From positions 1 through 41,085 of the forward strand of contig JAAYJH010000006.1 of the NCBI GenBank assembly GCA_012523035.1: DNA of 41,085 bases. The letters are read 5' to 3'. Every line of letters starts with the position of its first letter. The first letter of the stretch is position 1. The notes under the pieces are model-generated. The model did not search any database. It was given only the letters and a program-made list of their open reading frames with translations, and was not told the DNA's origin. Positions 33,695 through 41,085 of the stretch are shown here, piece after piece. Source of the DNA: Fibrobacter sp. GTDB taxonomy: Bacteria > Fibrobacterota > Fibrobacteria > Fibrobacterales > Fibrobacteraceae. Both the position numbers and the translations under genes were made by a program.

Positions 33695-34234
33695 TTATTT
33701 ACCTGTCTTTTTACCTTGCTTACGACGAATAATTTCGCCAGCGTATTTAATACCCTTTCCTTTATAAGGTTCTGGGCGACGATATTTACGGATTTCTGCA
33801 GCAGCTTGGCCAACTTTTTGTTTATCGATACCTTCTATAGAAATTTTCAAAGAATCGAGAGCTTTTAAAGTCACACCTTCTGGAGCTTTATAAATTACCG
33901 GGTGAGAAAATCCAAGGACAAGGTTCAAGTCTTCTCCTTTTTGCTCAACACGATAACCGACACCAACTATTTCCAATGTTTTTTGGAAACCTTTAGTGAC
34001 TCCTTCGACCATATTGTTCACTAAAGAACGAGTTGTTCCATGAATAGCACGAGAAAACTTTAAATCGTCGGGTCTTGAAAAACTAATTGCATTGTCGTTT
34101 ACACTCACTGAAATCAGATCATGAATCACTGCACTTAATTTTCCTTTTGGACCTTCTACGTGTATATTTTTACCATCGACAAGTACTTTTACATCGCTTG
34201 GGATTGTTATTAGTTCTTTTCCAATACGAGACAT
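33695..34234 (-). CDS. rplF: 50S ribosomal protein L6
   Basis: 179 residues from MSRIGKELITIPSDVKVLV; start 34234 has GAGGTAAAG upstream and matches the family, while the longer frame (34270) overlaps rpsH. It ends RRPEPYKGKGIKYAGEIIRRKQGKKTGK, a strongly conserved tail. Confidence 0.96.
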   Translation of the reverse strand: MSRIGKELITIPSDVKVLVDGKNIHVEGPKGKLSAVIHDLISVSVNDNAISFSRPDDLKFSRAIHGTTRSLVNNMVEGVTKGFQKTLEIVGVGYRVEQKGEDLNLVLGFSHPVIYKAPEGVTLKALDSLKISIEGIDKQKVGQAAAEIRKYRRPEPYKGKGIKYAGEIIRRKQGKKTGK

Positions 34235-34241
34235 CTTTACC

Positions 34242-34637
34242 TCACCAGATATATGCAACAACTTCGCCACCTAGATTCTCTTTACGAGCCTCGTGGTCTG
34301 TCATTACACCCTTAGAAGTGGAGATGATAGCATAACCAAGTCCATTACGAACGCGTGGAAGGTTGACCGCATCGACATAATGACGGAGGCCAGGGCGACT
34401 TACACGATGAATAGCTTGGATAGCTGGAGTGCCGTTTGTATAACGGAGCAACACTTTTAATATGCCTTGCTTACCGTCATCTATAACGACGAATTTTTTA
34501 ATAAAACCTTTTTCTTGCAACACTTGAGCGATTTCGCGTTTGAAGTTACTCGCAGGGATATCCACAACGGGCAATTTTGCTTTAGCAGCATTGCGAACTC
34601 GAGTGAGCATATCGGCTATAGGATCTGTCATTGCCAT
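34242..34637 (-). CDS. rpsH: 30S ribosomal protein S8
   Basis: 131 residues: MAMTDPIADMLTRVRNAAKA, ending STSKGVMTDHEARKENLGGEVVAYIW. The first ATG is kept since GGAG lies 9 bases before it. S8 represses the spc operon in E. coli; a matching mRNA site was not identified here. Confidence 0.97.
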   Translation of the reverse strand: MAMTDPIADMLTRVRNAAKAKLPVVDIPASNFKREIAQVLQEKGFIKKFVVIDDGKQGILKVLLRYTNGTPAIQAIHRVSRPGLRHYVDAVNLPRVRNGLGYAIISTSKGVMTDHEARKENLGGEVVAYIW

Positions 34638-34650
34638 CTATATACTCTCC

Positions 34651-34836
34651 TTACCAAGATGATTTAGTGATGCCAGGGATTTCGCCAGCGAGAGCCATTT
34701 CGCGAAAGCAAATACGACAAAGGCCAAAACGGCGCATATAAGCGTGTGGTCTGCCACAACACTTGCAACGATTATAACCACGAACAGTAAATTTCGGGGT
34801 TCGTTTACATTTTTCTATTAATCTTCTACTAGCCAT
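34651..34836 (-). CDS. rpsN: 30S ribosomal protein S14, zinc-binding short type
   Basis: 61 residues with two CxxC pairs (CKCC and CRIC in [23 protein letters not shown]), the C+ zinc-ribbon form of about 61 residues rather than the 100-residue form. It lies between rplE and rpsH as usual. Confidence 0.96.
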   Translation of the reverse strand: MASRRLIEKCKRTPKFTVRGYNRCKCCGRPHAYMRRFGLCRICFREMALAGEIPGITKSSW

Positions 34837-34845
34837 GGTATTACC

Positions 34846-35385
34846 TTATTTCCTGTAGGGAAGCCCAAGAGTTTCGAGAAGGGCTCGACCTTCATCATCA
34901 GTCTTAGCAGATGTTACAAAAGAAATGTCCATGCCAAGAGTCTTCGTGACTTTTTCGACATTCACTTCAACAAAAATTGTTTGATCTTTGATACCTAGAG
35001 TATAGTTACCACGACCATCAAAACCCCGGCGAGCTAGACCACGAAAGTCTCTAACACGAGGCAATGAAATATTAACAAAACGATATAGAAATTCCCACAT
35101 GATATCGCCATGAAGCGTCACTTTACAGCCAATTCCCATGCCTTCTCTTAATTTGAAGTTAGAAATAGGTTTTTTTGCTTTGGTAATCACGGCTTTTTGC
35201 CCTGCGATCAGAGACAAGGTTTCTACAGCTTCATCTAAAATTTTTCGGTTTTGTGTGGCTTCACCAACGCCCATGTTGATCACAATCTTTTCTAGGCGAG
35301 GAGCTTGCATCACATTTTTATAACCGAAACGCTCCATCAACTGAGGGACCGCTTTTTCTTTATAAAAGGTTTGCATATTAGTCAT
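34846..35385 (-). CDS. rplE: 50S ribosomal protein L5
   Basis: 179 residues: [29 protein letters not shown], then [23 protein letters not shown]. It binds 5S rRNA and contacts the P-site tRNA. It follows rplX after 10 bases. Confidence 0.97.
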   Translation of the reverse strand: MTNMQTFYKEKAVPQLMERFGYKNVMQAPRLEKIVINMGVGEATQNRKILDEAVETLSLIAGQKAVITKAKKPISNFKLREGMGIGCKVTLHGDIMWEFLYRFVNISLPRVRDFRGLARRGFDGRGNYTLGIKDQTIFVEVNVEKVTKTLGMDISFVTSAKTDDEGRALLETLGLPYRK

Positions 35386-35395
35386 TTATTTACCC

Positions 35396-35701
35396 TTAGA
35401 TTTCCTTTCCGGTTTTAACACTGACTCGAACGCTTGGTTTCCCTTTTTCATGGATTCGACGAGTGCGAACAGGAGTACTTCCCTCAAGAAGCATCACATT
35501 AGAAATTGCTATAGGCATTTCCTTATCAATAATACCACCAGTTTGGTTGGTTTGACTGGGCTTTTCATGACGCTTACGAACATTTACACCACTGACTGTC
35601 ACTTTTTTATTTTTTTTATCTACACTAATGACATTCCCAGTTTTACCCTTGTAAGCACCAGTGATTACTTTGACATGGTCGTCTTTTCGAATATTTAACA
35701 T
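35396..35701 (-). CDS. rplX: 50S ribosomal protein L24
   Basis: 101 residues with a KOW motif at the N-terminus (DHVKVITGAYKGKTGNVISVDKKNKKVTVSGVNV). It initiates 50S assembly. It shares one base with rplN. Confidence 0.97.
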   Translation of the reverse strand: MLNIRKDDHVKVITGAYKGKTGNVISVDKKNKKVTVSGVNVRKRHEKPSQTNQTGGIIDKEMPIAISNVMLLEGSTPVRTRRIHEKGKPSVRVSVKTGKEI

Positions 35702-36069
35702 TAAAGGACCTCTGGGGCAAGAGAAATTATTTTCATGTATTTTTTATCACGAAGCTCACGAGCAACGGGACCAAAAACGCGAGTTCCACGAGGTTCACCA
35801 TCTTTGTTGATTAGAACCACTGCATTGTCCGAAAATCGAATCAACGAACCATCTTTACGGTTGATTTCTTTTCGTGTGCGCACTATAACTGCGTCAAGGA
35901 CGGAACCTTTCTTCACCTTGCTCTGGGGTATCGTGTTTTTAACAGATACTTTAATCACATCGCCAATACTTGCATATTTACGACCTGTTCCACCCAAAAC
36001 TCGGATGCAGGCGACTTCCTTGGCACCACTATTGTCTGCCACGATTAGTCTTGTTTCTTCTTGAATCAT
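35701..36069 (-). CDS. rplN: 50S ribosomal protein L14
   Basis: 122 residues: [28 protein letters not shown], ending [19 protein letters not shown], as the family does. It forms part of the 30S-50S bridge region. Confidence 0.97.
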   Translation of the reverse strand: MIQEETRLIVADNSGAKEVACIRVLGGTGRKYASIGDVIKVSVKNTIPQSKVKKGSVLDAVIVRTRKEINRKDGSLIRFSDNAVVLINKDGEPRGTRVFGPVARELRDKKYMKIISLAPEVL

Positions 36070-36090
36070 ATTCGCCTTACTCCAAAGGGA

Positions 36091-36345
36091 TTATTTTTTC
36101 TTCTCTATAATCCGCACCAAAGACCAACGCTTTGTTGCAGAAAGAGGACGGGTTTCCATGATTTCTACTACATCTCCCTCACTCGATTCATTGTTTTCAT
36201 CGTGTGCTTTGAGCTTTTTAGTGGTTGTCATGATTTTATTGTACATAGGGTGGCGTTTACGGTTTTCAACCACAACTGTAATTGTTTTGTCCATTTTAGA
36301 GGAAAAAACAATTCCTTGCCTAACCTTGCGTGAATTTCTATCCAT
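36091..36345 (-). CDS. rpsQ: 30S ribosomal protein S17
   Basis: 84 residues: [32 protein letters not shown] and [28 protein letters not shown]. An early 16S rRNA-binding protein. The 21-base gap to rplN is one of the largest in the run. Confidence 0.97.
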   Translation of the reverse strand: MDRNSRKVRQGIVFSSKMDKTITVVVENRKRHPMYNKIMTTTKKLKAHDENNESSEGDVVEIMETRPLSATKRWSLVRIIEKKK

Positions 36346-36554
36346 TATTGTGCTCCTGCCAGCCTAGCCTTGGCTCTTTCAGTGAGGATGGTCTTGATGC
36401 GAGCAATACTTTTACGAGTTGCACGAATCGCAGAAGGATTATCTAAACTGCCAGTTTTAGCAGTGAGACGGTAATTGAAAAGATCAAGATTTAGCTTAGA
36501 CAATGTTTCTTGAAGCTGTTCTGTTCCCATTTCTTTAAGTTCACGAGCTTTCAT
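36345..36554 (-). CDS. rpmC: 50S ribosomal protein L29
   Basis: 69 residues of two helices: [20 protein letters not shown], then [21 protein letters not shown]. It sits near the exit tunnel. It overlaps both neighbours by one base. Confidence 0.97.
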   Translation of the reverse strand: MKARELKEMGTEQLQETLSKLNLDLFNYRLTAKTGSLDNPSAIRATRKSIARIKTILTERAKARLAGAQ

Positions 36555-36967
36555 TAGATCTCCGAAGCCTCAACAATTTTAACTTTAAGTGGAAGTTTTT
36601 GAGCTGCTATTTCTAATGCTTCAACAGCAAGAGCTTTGTCAACTCCACCCATTTCAAATATAATACGACCAGGTAAAACAACTGCAGCCCAATATTCTAC
36701 TGCACCTTTACCTTTACCCATACGAGCTTCTGCAGGGTGCTTTGAAACTGGCTTATCTGGAAAAACTCGGATCCAAACACGACCACCGCGTTTGATTTTA
36801 CGAGTCATAGCAATACGAGCAGCTTCAATTTGACGAGCAGTTAGCCAGCAACTTTCAAGAGCTTGTAAACCAATAGTTCCAAATGCAATATAGTTACCAC
36901 TTGTTGCTTTGCCCTTCATGCGGCCTTTCATCATTTTACGATATTTTGTTTTTTTAGGACTTAGCAT
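36554..36967 (-). CDS. rplP: 50S ribosomal protein L16
   Basis: 137 residues: [20 protein letters not shown], then [37 protein letters not shown]. It organises the A-site region of 23S rRNA. It starts 2 bases after rpsC. Confidence 0.97.
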   Translation of the reverse strand: MLSPKKTKYRKMMKGRMKGKATSGNYIAFGTIGLQALESCWLTARQIEAARIAMTRKIKRGGRVWIRVFPDKPVSKHPAEARMGKGKGAVEYWAAVVLPGRIIFEMGGVDKALAVEALEIAAQKLPLKVKIVEASEI

Positions 36968-36969
36968 AA

Positions 36970-37629
36970 TTACTTCTCTCTCTTAGTGTCTGAAAAAACA
37001 TCTTTACCTATTTTTTCACCATGCATCACCCAGACTTTTACACCAATGGCCCCATACATAGTTTTGGCAGTAGCGGTGGCGTAATCAATGTCTGCACGAA
37101 GTGTGTGTAATGGTACTCGACCTTCAGCATATTTTTCTACACGAGCAATTTCTGCCCCACCTAAACGACCACCAACTTGCACCTTAATGCCTTCGACACC
37201 CAAGCGCATGGCGGTTTGTATTGCTCGTTTCATTGCTCTACGAAATGAAACTCGCTTTTCAAGTTGCCTTGCAATATTTTCTGCTACTAGTTTTGCATCG
37301 GTTTCTGGTCTTTTGACTTCATGAACACTAATGTAAATTTCTTTACCAGTTAAAAATTGAAGCTCCCCTTTTAATCGAGAAAGCTCTTCTCCTCTTTTAC
37401 CGATAACCACACCTGGGCGTGCAGTAAAAAGATTCACATTTACTTTTTTAACTGTGCGTTCGATAGCTATTTTTGAAATAGATGCGTGTTCAAATCGTTT
37501 CATCAAATAACGACGAAGAATAACATCTTCGTAAAGAAGATCTGCGAAATTGTCTTCTGCATACCATTTAGAGTGCCACCCATTTATGACACCAAGGCGA
37601 AGACCATATGGATGTGTTTTTTGACCCAT
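36970..37629 (-). CDS. rpsC: 30S ribosomal protein S3
   Basis: 219 residues: [26 protein letters not shown], a KH domain with [18 protein letters not shown], then [35 protein letters not shown]. It forms part of the mRNA entry channel. Confidence 0.97.
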   Translation of the reverse strand: MGQKTHPYGLRLGVINGWHSKWYAEDNFADLLYEDVILRRYLMKRFEHASISKIAIERTVKKVNVNLFTARPGVVIGKRGEELSRLKGELQFLTGKEIYISVHEVKRPETDAKLVAENIARQLEKRVSFRRAMKRAIQTAMRLGVEGIKVQVGGRLGGAEIARVEKYAEGRVPLHTLRADIDYATATAKTMYGAIGVKVWVMHGEKIGKDVFSDTKREK

Positions 37630-37632
37630 AGT

Positions 37633-37989
37633 TTACTCCTTATCGACGCCGCTAGATACGACGATGGTCAAGTGGGAAGTTGGCTTTTCTATACGATAAG
37701 CACGGCCTTGAGAACGAGGGCGAATGCGTTTCATAATGGTAGCACCATCAGCTGAAATGCTCTTGATGACTAAATCATCAACGCTCACAGCAGCTGGAGA
37801 TTTTTGTTTGTAGTTAGCTACCGCAGATTTAAGTGCATTTTCAACTATCACAGCACCTTTCTTCTGAGTGTTTAATATGGAAAGCATAGCAAACGCTTCT
37901 TCTACTGATTTTCCGCGCATTAGGTCCACAACCTGGCGGAGTTTACGCACGCCATAACGCACATTTTTAACTTTTGCTGTTGCTTGCAT
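37633..37989 (-). CDS. rplV: 50S ribosomal protein L22
   Basis: 118 residues: [36 protein letters not shown], then MKRIRPRSQGRAYRIEKPTSHLTIVV. Its hairpin lines the exit tunnel. It overlaps rpsS by one base. Confidence 0.97.
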   Translation of the reverse strand: MQATAKVKNVRYGVRKLRQVVDLMRGKSVEEAFAMLSILNTQKKGAVIVENALKSAVANYKQKSPAAVSVDDLVIKSISADGATIMKRIRPRSQGRAYRIEKPTSHLTIVVSSGVDKE

Positions 37990-38270
37990 TATTTTCTTCC
38001 TCCGGCCTTTTCGTCTTTACGGTGACTACGGAAAGTACGCGTTGGAGCAAACTCTCCAAGTTTATGACCGACCATGTTTTCAGTAACATAGACTGGAATA
38101 AATTGCTTTCCATTGTACACAGAAAAATTTAAACCGATCATATCTGGAGTAATGGTAGAACGACGAGACCAAGTTTTTATAGCTTGTTTGCGTTCTGATT
38201 TTAACATAGCTTGAGCCTTTGTTAAGACATGAGAATCTACAAAAGCACCTTTTTTAAGGGATCTTGACAT
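37989..38270 (-). CDS. rpsS: 30S ribosomal protein S19
   Basis: 93 residues: [67 protein letters not shown]. It pairs with S13 in the 30S head. It starts 3 bases after rplB. Confidence 0.97.
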   Translation of the reverse strand: MSRSLKKGAFVDSHVLTKAQAMLKSERKQAIKTWSRRSTITPDMIGLNFSVYNGKQFIPVYVTENMVGHKLGEFAPTRTFRSHRKDEKAGGRK

Positions 38271-38273
38271 GAA

Positions 38274-39107
38274 TTAAGCCCTCTTCTTCTGACGACGACG
38301 CACAATGAATTGATCTGTACGCTTATTGTTACGAGTTTTAGCACCCTTGGCACTTTTGCCCCAAGGAGAACATGGATGACGACCACCAGAAGTACGCCCT
38401 TCACCACCACCAAGAGGGTGATCTACTGGGTTCATAGCCACACCTCGAACTGAGGGGCGCTTGCCAAGCCAACGACTGCGACCTGCTGAACCAGAAGTTT
38501 CATTCATGTGATCAACATTAGAAACTTGGCCTATAACAGCCAAGCATTCGCCTAATATCAAGCGAATTTCTCCACTTGGAAGACGGATTTGACAGTATTT
38601 CTCATCTTTGGCCACGAGTTCTGCGGAGGCTCCTGCAGAACGAGCAATTTGAGCTCCTTTTCCTGGCTTCAATTCTACATTATGAATAATACTGTTCAAA
38701 GGAATATTTTTAATAGGTAAGGCATTTCCAGGACGATTTGATGCTTTATCTCCTGCATTTAGAACATCACCTACTTTAATATCGTTTGGAGCTATTATAT
38801 ACTGACGACTACCGTTTTCGTATTTTACAAGTGCAATACGAGCAGTACGATTTGGATCATATTCAATGGTTTCCACTACGCATGAAGCATTTTGCTCATT
38901 TCGCTTAAAATCAATGATACGATACACTTTTTTATGCCCACCACCGCGACGACGGGAAGTGATTTCACCAGCATTGCTACGACCAGAACTACGCTTAATA
39001 CCAGTAGTTAAAGGTTTATAAGGTTTATCAGCAGTAAGTTCTTTTTTATCGCTGATTTGCTTATAACGCAAAGTCGGGGTAGTTGGCCTATAAGATTTAA
39101 GACCCAT
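38274..39107 (-). CDS. rplB: 50S ribosomal protein L2
   Basis: 277 residues: [32 protein letters not shown], then [35 protein letters not shown], which carries the conserved His close to the peptidyl-transferase centre. Length is standard. Confidence 0.98.
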   Translation of the reverse strand: MGLKSYRPTTPTLRYKQISDKKELTADKPYKPLTTGIKRSSGRSNAGEITSRRRGGGHKKVYRIIDFKRNEQNASCVVETIEYDPNRTARIALVKYENGSRQYIIAPNDIKVGDVLNAGDKASNRPGNALPIKNIPLNSIIHNVELKPGKGAQIARSAGASAELVAKDEKYCQIRLPSGEIRLILGECLAVIGQVSNVDHMNETSGSAGRSRWLGKRPSVRGVAMNPVDHPLGGGEGRTSGGRHPCSPWGKSAKGAKTRNNKRTDQFIVRRRQKKRA

Positions 39108-39109
39108 GG

Positions 39110-39412
39110 TTAAACTCCTTCAAATTCGGCAATTTGGTGGCCAGCTTTTAAAGTGATATAGGCTTTTTTCCAATTTGCTCTTTTACCAGCAGCAACACGG
39201 ACTCGTTTAATTTTTCCACGATTGATTAAAGTGTTTATTGTATCCACTTTAACATCGAAGCGAGATTCGATCGCTCTTTTGATATCTATTTTTTTAGCAT
39301 CTTTTGCCACTTTAAAAACATATTGACGAACACCTGTTCTAGGATTGATCATGTTTCGAGTGGTGTCTTCTGTAATATGAGGTGTTATCAAAATTTGATG
39401 TATTTCTTTCAT
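39110..39412 (-). CDS. rplW: 50S ribosomal protein L23
   Basis: 100 residues: [53 protein letters not shown]. It is the docking site of trigger factor at the exit tunnel. Its start overlaps the rplD stop by four bases. Confidence 0.97.
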   Translation of the reverse strand: MKEIHQILITPHITEDTTRNMINPRTGVRQYVFKVAKDAKKIDIKRAIESRFDVKVDTINTLINRGKIKRVRVAAGKRANWKKAYITLKAGHQIAEFEGV

Positions 39413-40032
39413 CTGGAACCTCCAGCAAGTTCACTCAAAGCTGCTTTAGAAATAACTAAATTATTTGCACGAATTAAATCATAAGTATTTACATCGTTAT
39501 GACGAGCGACGCGTACCCATGGAATATTAGCAGATGATACACCCAAGTTAGTGTCTTTTTCACTCACTATCAACAAAGCGTTTCTTTGCTCAATACCCGA
39601 TTTAAGCATAATGTCTAAGAAATCTTTTGTTTTTGGTTGCTCAAAAGCCAGAGATTCAAAAACTAAAACTTTACCTTCAAGGGCTTTTGTAGTTAAGGCA
39701 GAACGAAAAGCAATTCTTTTTACTTTTTTATTGACTTTTTCAAAGTAATTGTGTGCTTTTGGTCCATGAGCCTTATTACCTCGAACCCAAATAGGAGAAG
39801 TATTTGTACCCGCTCTTGCACGACCAGTACCTTTTTGCTTCCACGGTTTAGCACCAGTACCACTCACCTCTGAACGAGATTTGGTGTGTGCTGTTCCTTG
39901 ACGACGATTATTAAGAATCGCTTTGATATGCAAATACATACATACTTTATTCACTGCCGCATCAAAGATTTCTGGAAGATCCATTTCATTTTGAAACTCA
40001 CCATTCGCGGCATAATATTTTGCTGTTGCCAT
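39409..40032 (-). CDS. rplD: 50S ribosomal protein L4
   Basis: 207 residues. The tunnel-lining loop is seen in NNRRQGTAHTKSRSEVSGTGAKPWKQKGTGRARAGTNTSPIWVRGNKAHGP. L4 represses the S10 operon in E. coli; the leader is outside this window. It overlaps rplC by one base. Confidence 0.97.
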   Translation of the reverse strand: MATAKYYAANGEFQNEMDLPEIFDAAVNKVCMYLHIKAILNNRRQGTAHTKSRSEVSGTGAKPWKQKGTGRARAGTNTSPIWVRGNKAHGPKAHNYFEKVNKKVKRIAFRSALTTKALEGKVLVFESLAFEQPKTKDFLDIMLKSGIEQRNALLIVSEKDTNLGVSSANIPWVRVARHNDVNTYDLIRANNLVISKAALSELAGGSR

Positions 40033-40649
40033 TAGTCTTTCCTCACCACGATAACGCCGTTTTTAGGACCAGGTACAGCACCACGAACAAAAATCAAGTT
40101 TTTTTCGCCGTCCACTTTTATTACCTGCAAGTGCTTTACGGTCACCTTTTTATTACCATATTGCCCCGCCATCTTTTTGCCAGGAAACACTCGACCTGGA
40201 TAACTATTAGCGGATATACTACCTGGTTCACGCATATTATGTGTGCCATGAGAACGAGGACCACTATGGAAGTTATGGCGTTTGATTGTACCCGCAAACC
40301 CACGACCTTTAGAAATTCCAGATACATTGACTTGCTTTACATCTGCAAAGTCAGCTGCACCAAACTCTTTACCCACAGGCCAAGCATCTAAATCCACCAC
40401 ATCAAATTCCGCTAAATGCTCTCGAGGAGACACACCAGCTTTATTAAAATGGCCCATTTCTGCCTTATTGGATCGACTTTCTTTTTTTAAGCCAAAACCA
40501 ACTTGCACAGCTTTATAGCCTTCTTTATCTATTGTTTTGTGAGAAACAACTACACACGGACCGGCCTCGAGGACAGTCACAGGAACGCTTTCGCCCTGTT
40601 CCGTGAACACTTGAGTCATTCCCAACTTTTTCGCAAGAATTCCGTTCAT
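40032..40649 (-). CDS. rplC: 50S ribosomal protein L3
   Basis: 205 residues: MNGILAKKLGMTQVFTEQGESVPVTVLEAGPCVVV, then GRGFAGTIKRHNFHSGPRSHGTHNMREPGSISANSYPGRVFPGKKMAGQYG. An early 50S assembly protein. It begins 4 bases after rpsJ. Confidence 0.97.
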   Translation of the reverse strand: MNGILAKKLGMTQVFTEQGESVPVTVLEAGPCVVVSHKTIDKEGYKAVQVGFGLKKESRSNKAEMGHFNKAGVSPREHLAEFDVVDLDAWPVGKEFGAADFADVKQVNVSGISKGRGFAGTIKRHNFHSGPRSHGTHNMREPGSISANSYPGRVFPGKKMAGQYGNKKVTVKHLQVIKVDGEKNLIFVRGAVPGPKNGVIVVRKD

Positions 40650-40653
40650 TGTA

Positions 40654-40962
40654 TTAAACCTTGATATCGACTTCGACGCCCGCGGGCAAATCTAGTTTCA
40701 TTAGAGAATCAACTGTTTGCGGAGTTGCTTCCAAAATATCAATCAACCTTTTGTGTGTACGAGACTCAAATTGTTCTCGAGAGGTTTTGTTGACATGAGG
40801 AGAACGAAGGACCGTATATTTTTGAATCTTTGTTGGAAGAGGGATGGGTCCCGCTATGCGAGCCCCAGTATTTTTTGCTGTATTCACTATGTCTTGAGCT
40901 GATCGATCTATCATACGATGATCAAAAGATTTTAAGCGAATACGAATGCGTTCTGTTTCCAT
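40654..40962 (-). CDS. rpsJ: 30S ribosomal protein S10
   Basis: 102 residues: [45 protein letters not shown], ending [13 protein letters not shown]. It also takes part in Nus-factor antitermination. It lies 14 bases downstream of tuf. Confidence 0.97.
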   Translation of the reverse strand: METERIRIRLKSFDHRMIDRSAQDIVNTAKNTGARIAGPIPLPTKIQKYTVLRSPHVNKTSREQFESRTHKRLIDILEATPQTVDSLMKLDLPAGVEVDIKV

Positions 40963-40976
40963 TTATATATACTCTC

Positions 40977-41085
40977 TTAATTAAGAATTTCTGTTACGGA
41001 ACCAGCACCAACAGTTCGTCCACCTTCACGGATAGCAAAGCGGAGTTGCTTGTCCATGGCGATAGGAGCGATGAGCTCTACAGTA
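40977..41085 (-). CDS. tuf: Elongation factor Tu, C-terminal end (partial)
   Basis: About 36 codons are in the window and end at TAA 40977-40979: [20 protein letters not shown] then [14 protein letters not shown]. This is the end of EF-Tu domain 3, which in E. coli reads [34 protein letters not shown]. The rest lies beyond the right edge. The tuf-rpsJ junction joins the str and S10 operons, as in many bacteria. Confidence 0.95.
   Translation of the reverse strand, partial: TVELIAPIAMDKQLRFAIREGGRTVGAGSVTEILN

Overview
The window comes from a low-GC bacterial chromosome, most likely an anaerobic, Gram-negative-type organism. The best guess is the Fibrobacterota or a neighbouring lineage. The first complete gene has a layout I associate with Fibrobacter-type secreted proteins: signal peptide, DUF6055-like zincin domain, InlB-like repeat, DUF4859-like domain and a type IX-secretion-like C-terminal sorting tail. 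Pyruvate-ferredoxin-type chemistry (IorAB) and MinD-like ATPases carrying ferredoxin modules point to an anaerobic life. The Wza/Wzz/Wzy/Wzx set points to an outer membrane. The taxonomic placement is an inference.

Layout. 1-2630: end of a probable paralogue, a secreted DUF6055/DUF4859 protein and its terminator. 2800-6190: a metal/Fe-S cofactor cluster made of a frameshifted DsrE-like gene, a small Gly/Met-rich protein, two NifX-like proteins and two tandem P-loop ATPases with built-in 2x[4Fe-4S] ferredoxin domains. Two near-identical TTGTGC-N4-GCACAA palindromes lie at the same distance from two of its starts. 6210-9488, minus strand: iorB-iorA (IorA lacks its ferredoxin domain) and glucokinase. 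9757-13735: prmA, a DUF3392-like membrane protein, an acyltransferase, a PAP2 phosphatase and a histidine phosphatase. 13732-16378: a lipoprotein, a broken DUF2157-like membrane gene and a long gene-poor stretch. 16379-22051, minus strand: tRNA-Leu(UAG)-tig-clpP-clpX-lon, a protein folding and degradation operon. 22118-26987: a polysaccharide locus with a flippase on the plus strand and Wza-Wzz-Wzy on the minus strand. 27206-28020: an island of 103-bp imperfect tandem repeats. 28178-41085, minus strand: one long run of tuf(end)-S10-spc-alpha ribosomal genes ending at rplQ and a strong terminator.

The ribosomal run is compact, with spacings of about 0-20 bases, and follows the usual bacterial order, but it lacks rpsD (S4) between rpsK and rpoA and lacks adk/map between secY and infA. 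Every gene from rpsJ to rplQ looks intact.

The less ordinary items are the twin palindromes and the Fe-S ATPase cluster they appear to control, a five-copy short interspersed repeat with core CGCCTGGCT (one copy inside a gene), the 103-bp repeat island, and two genes disrupted at homopolymer runs. No computation or database search was available. Family names come from reading motifs by eye.
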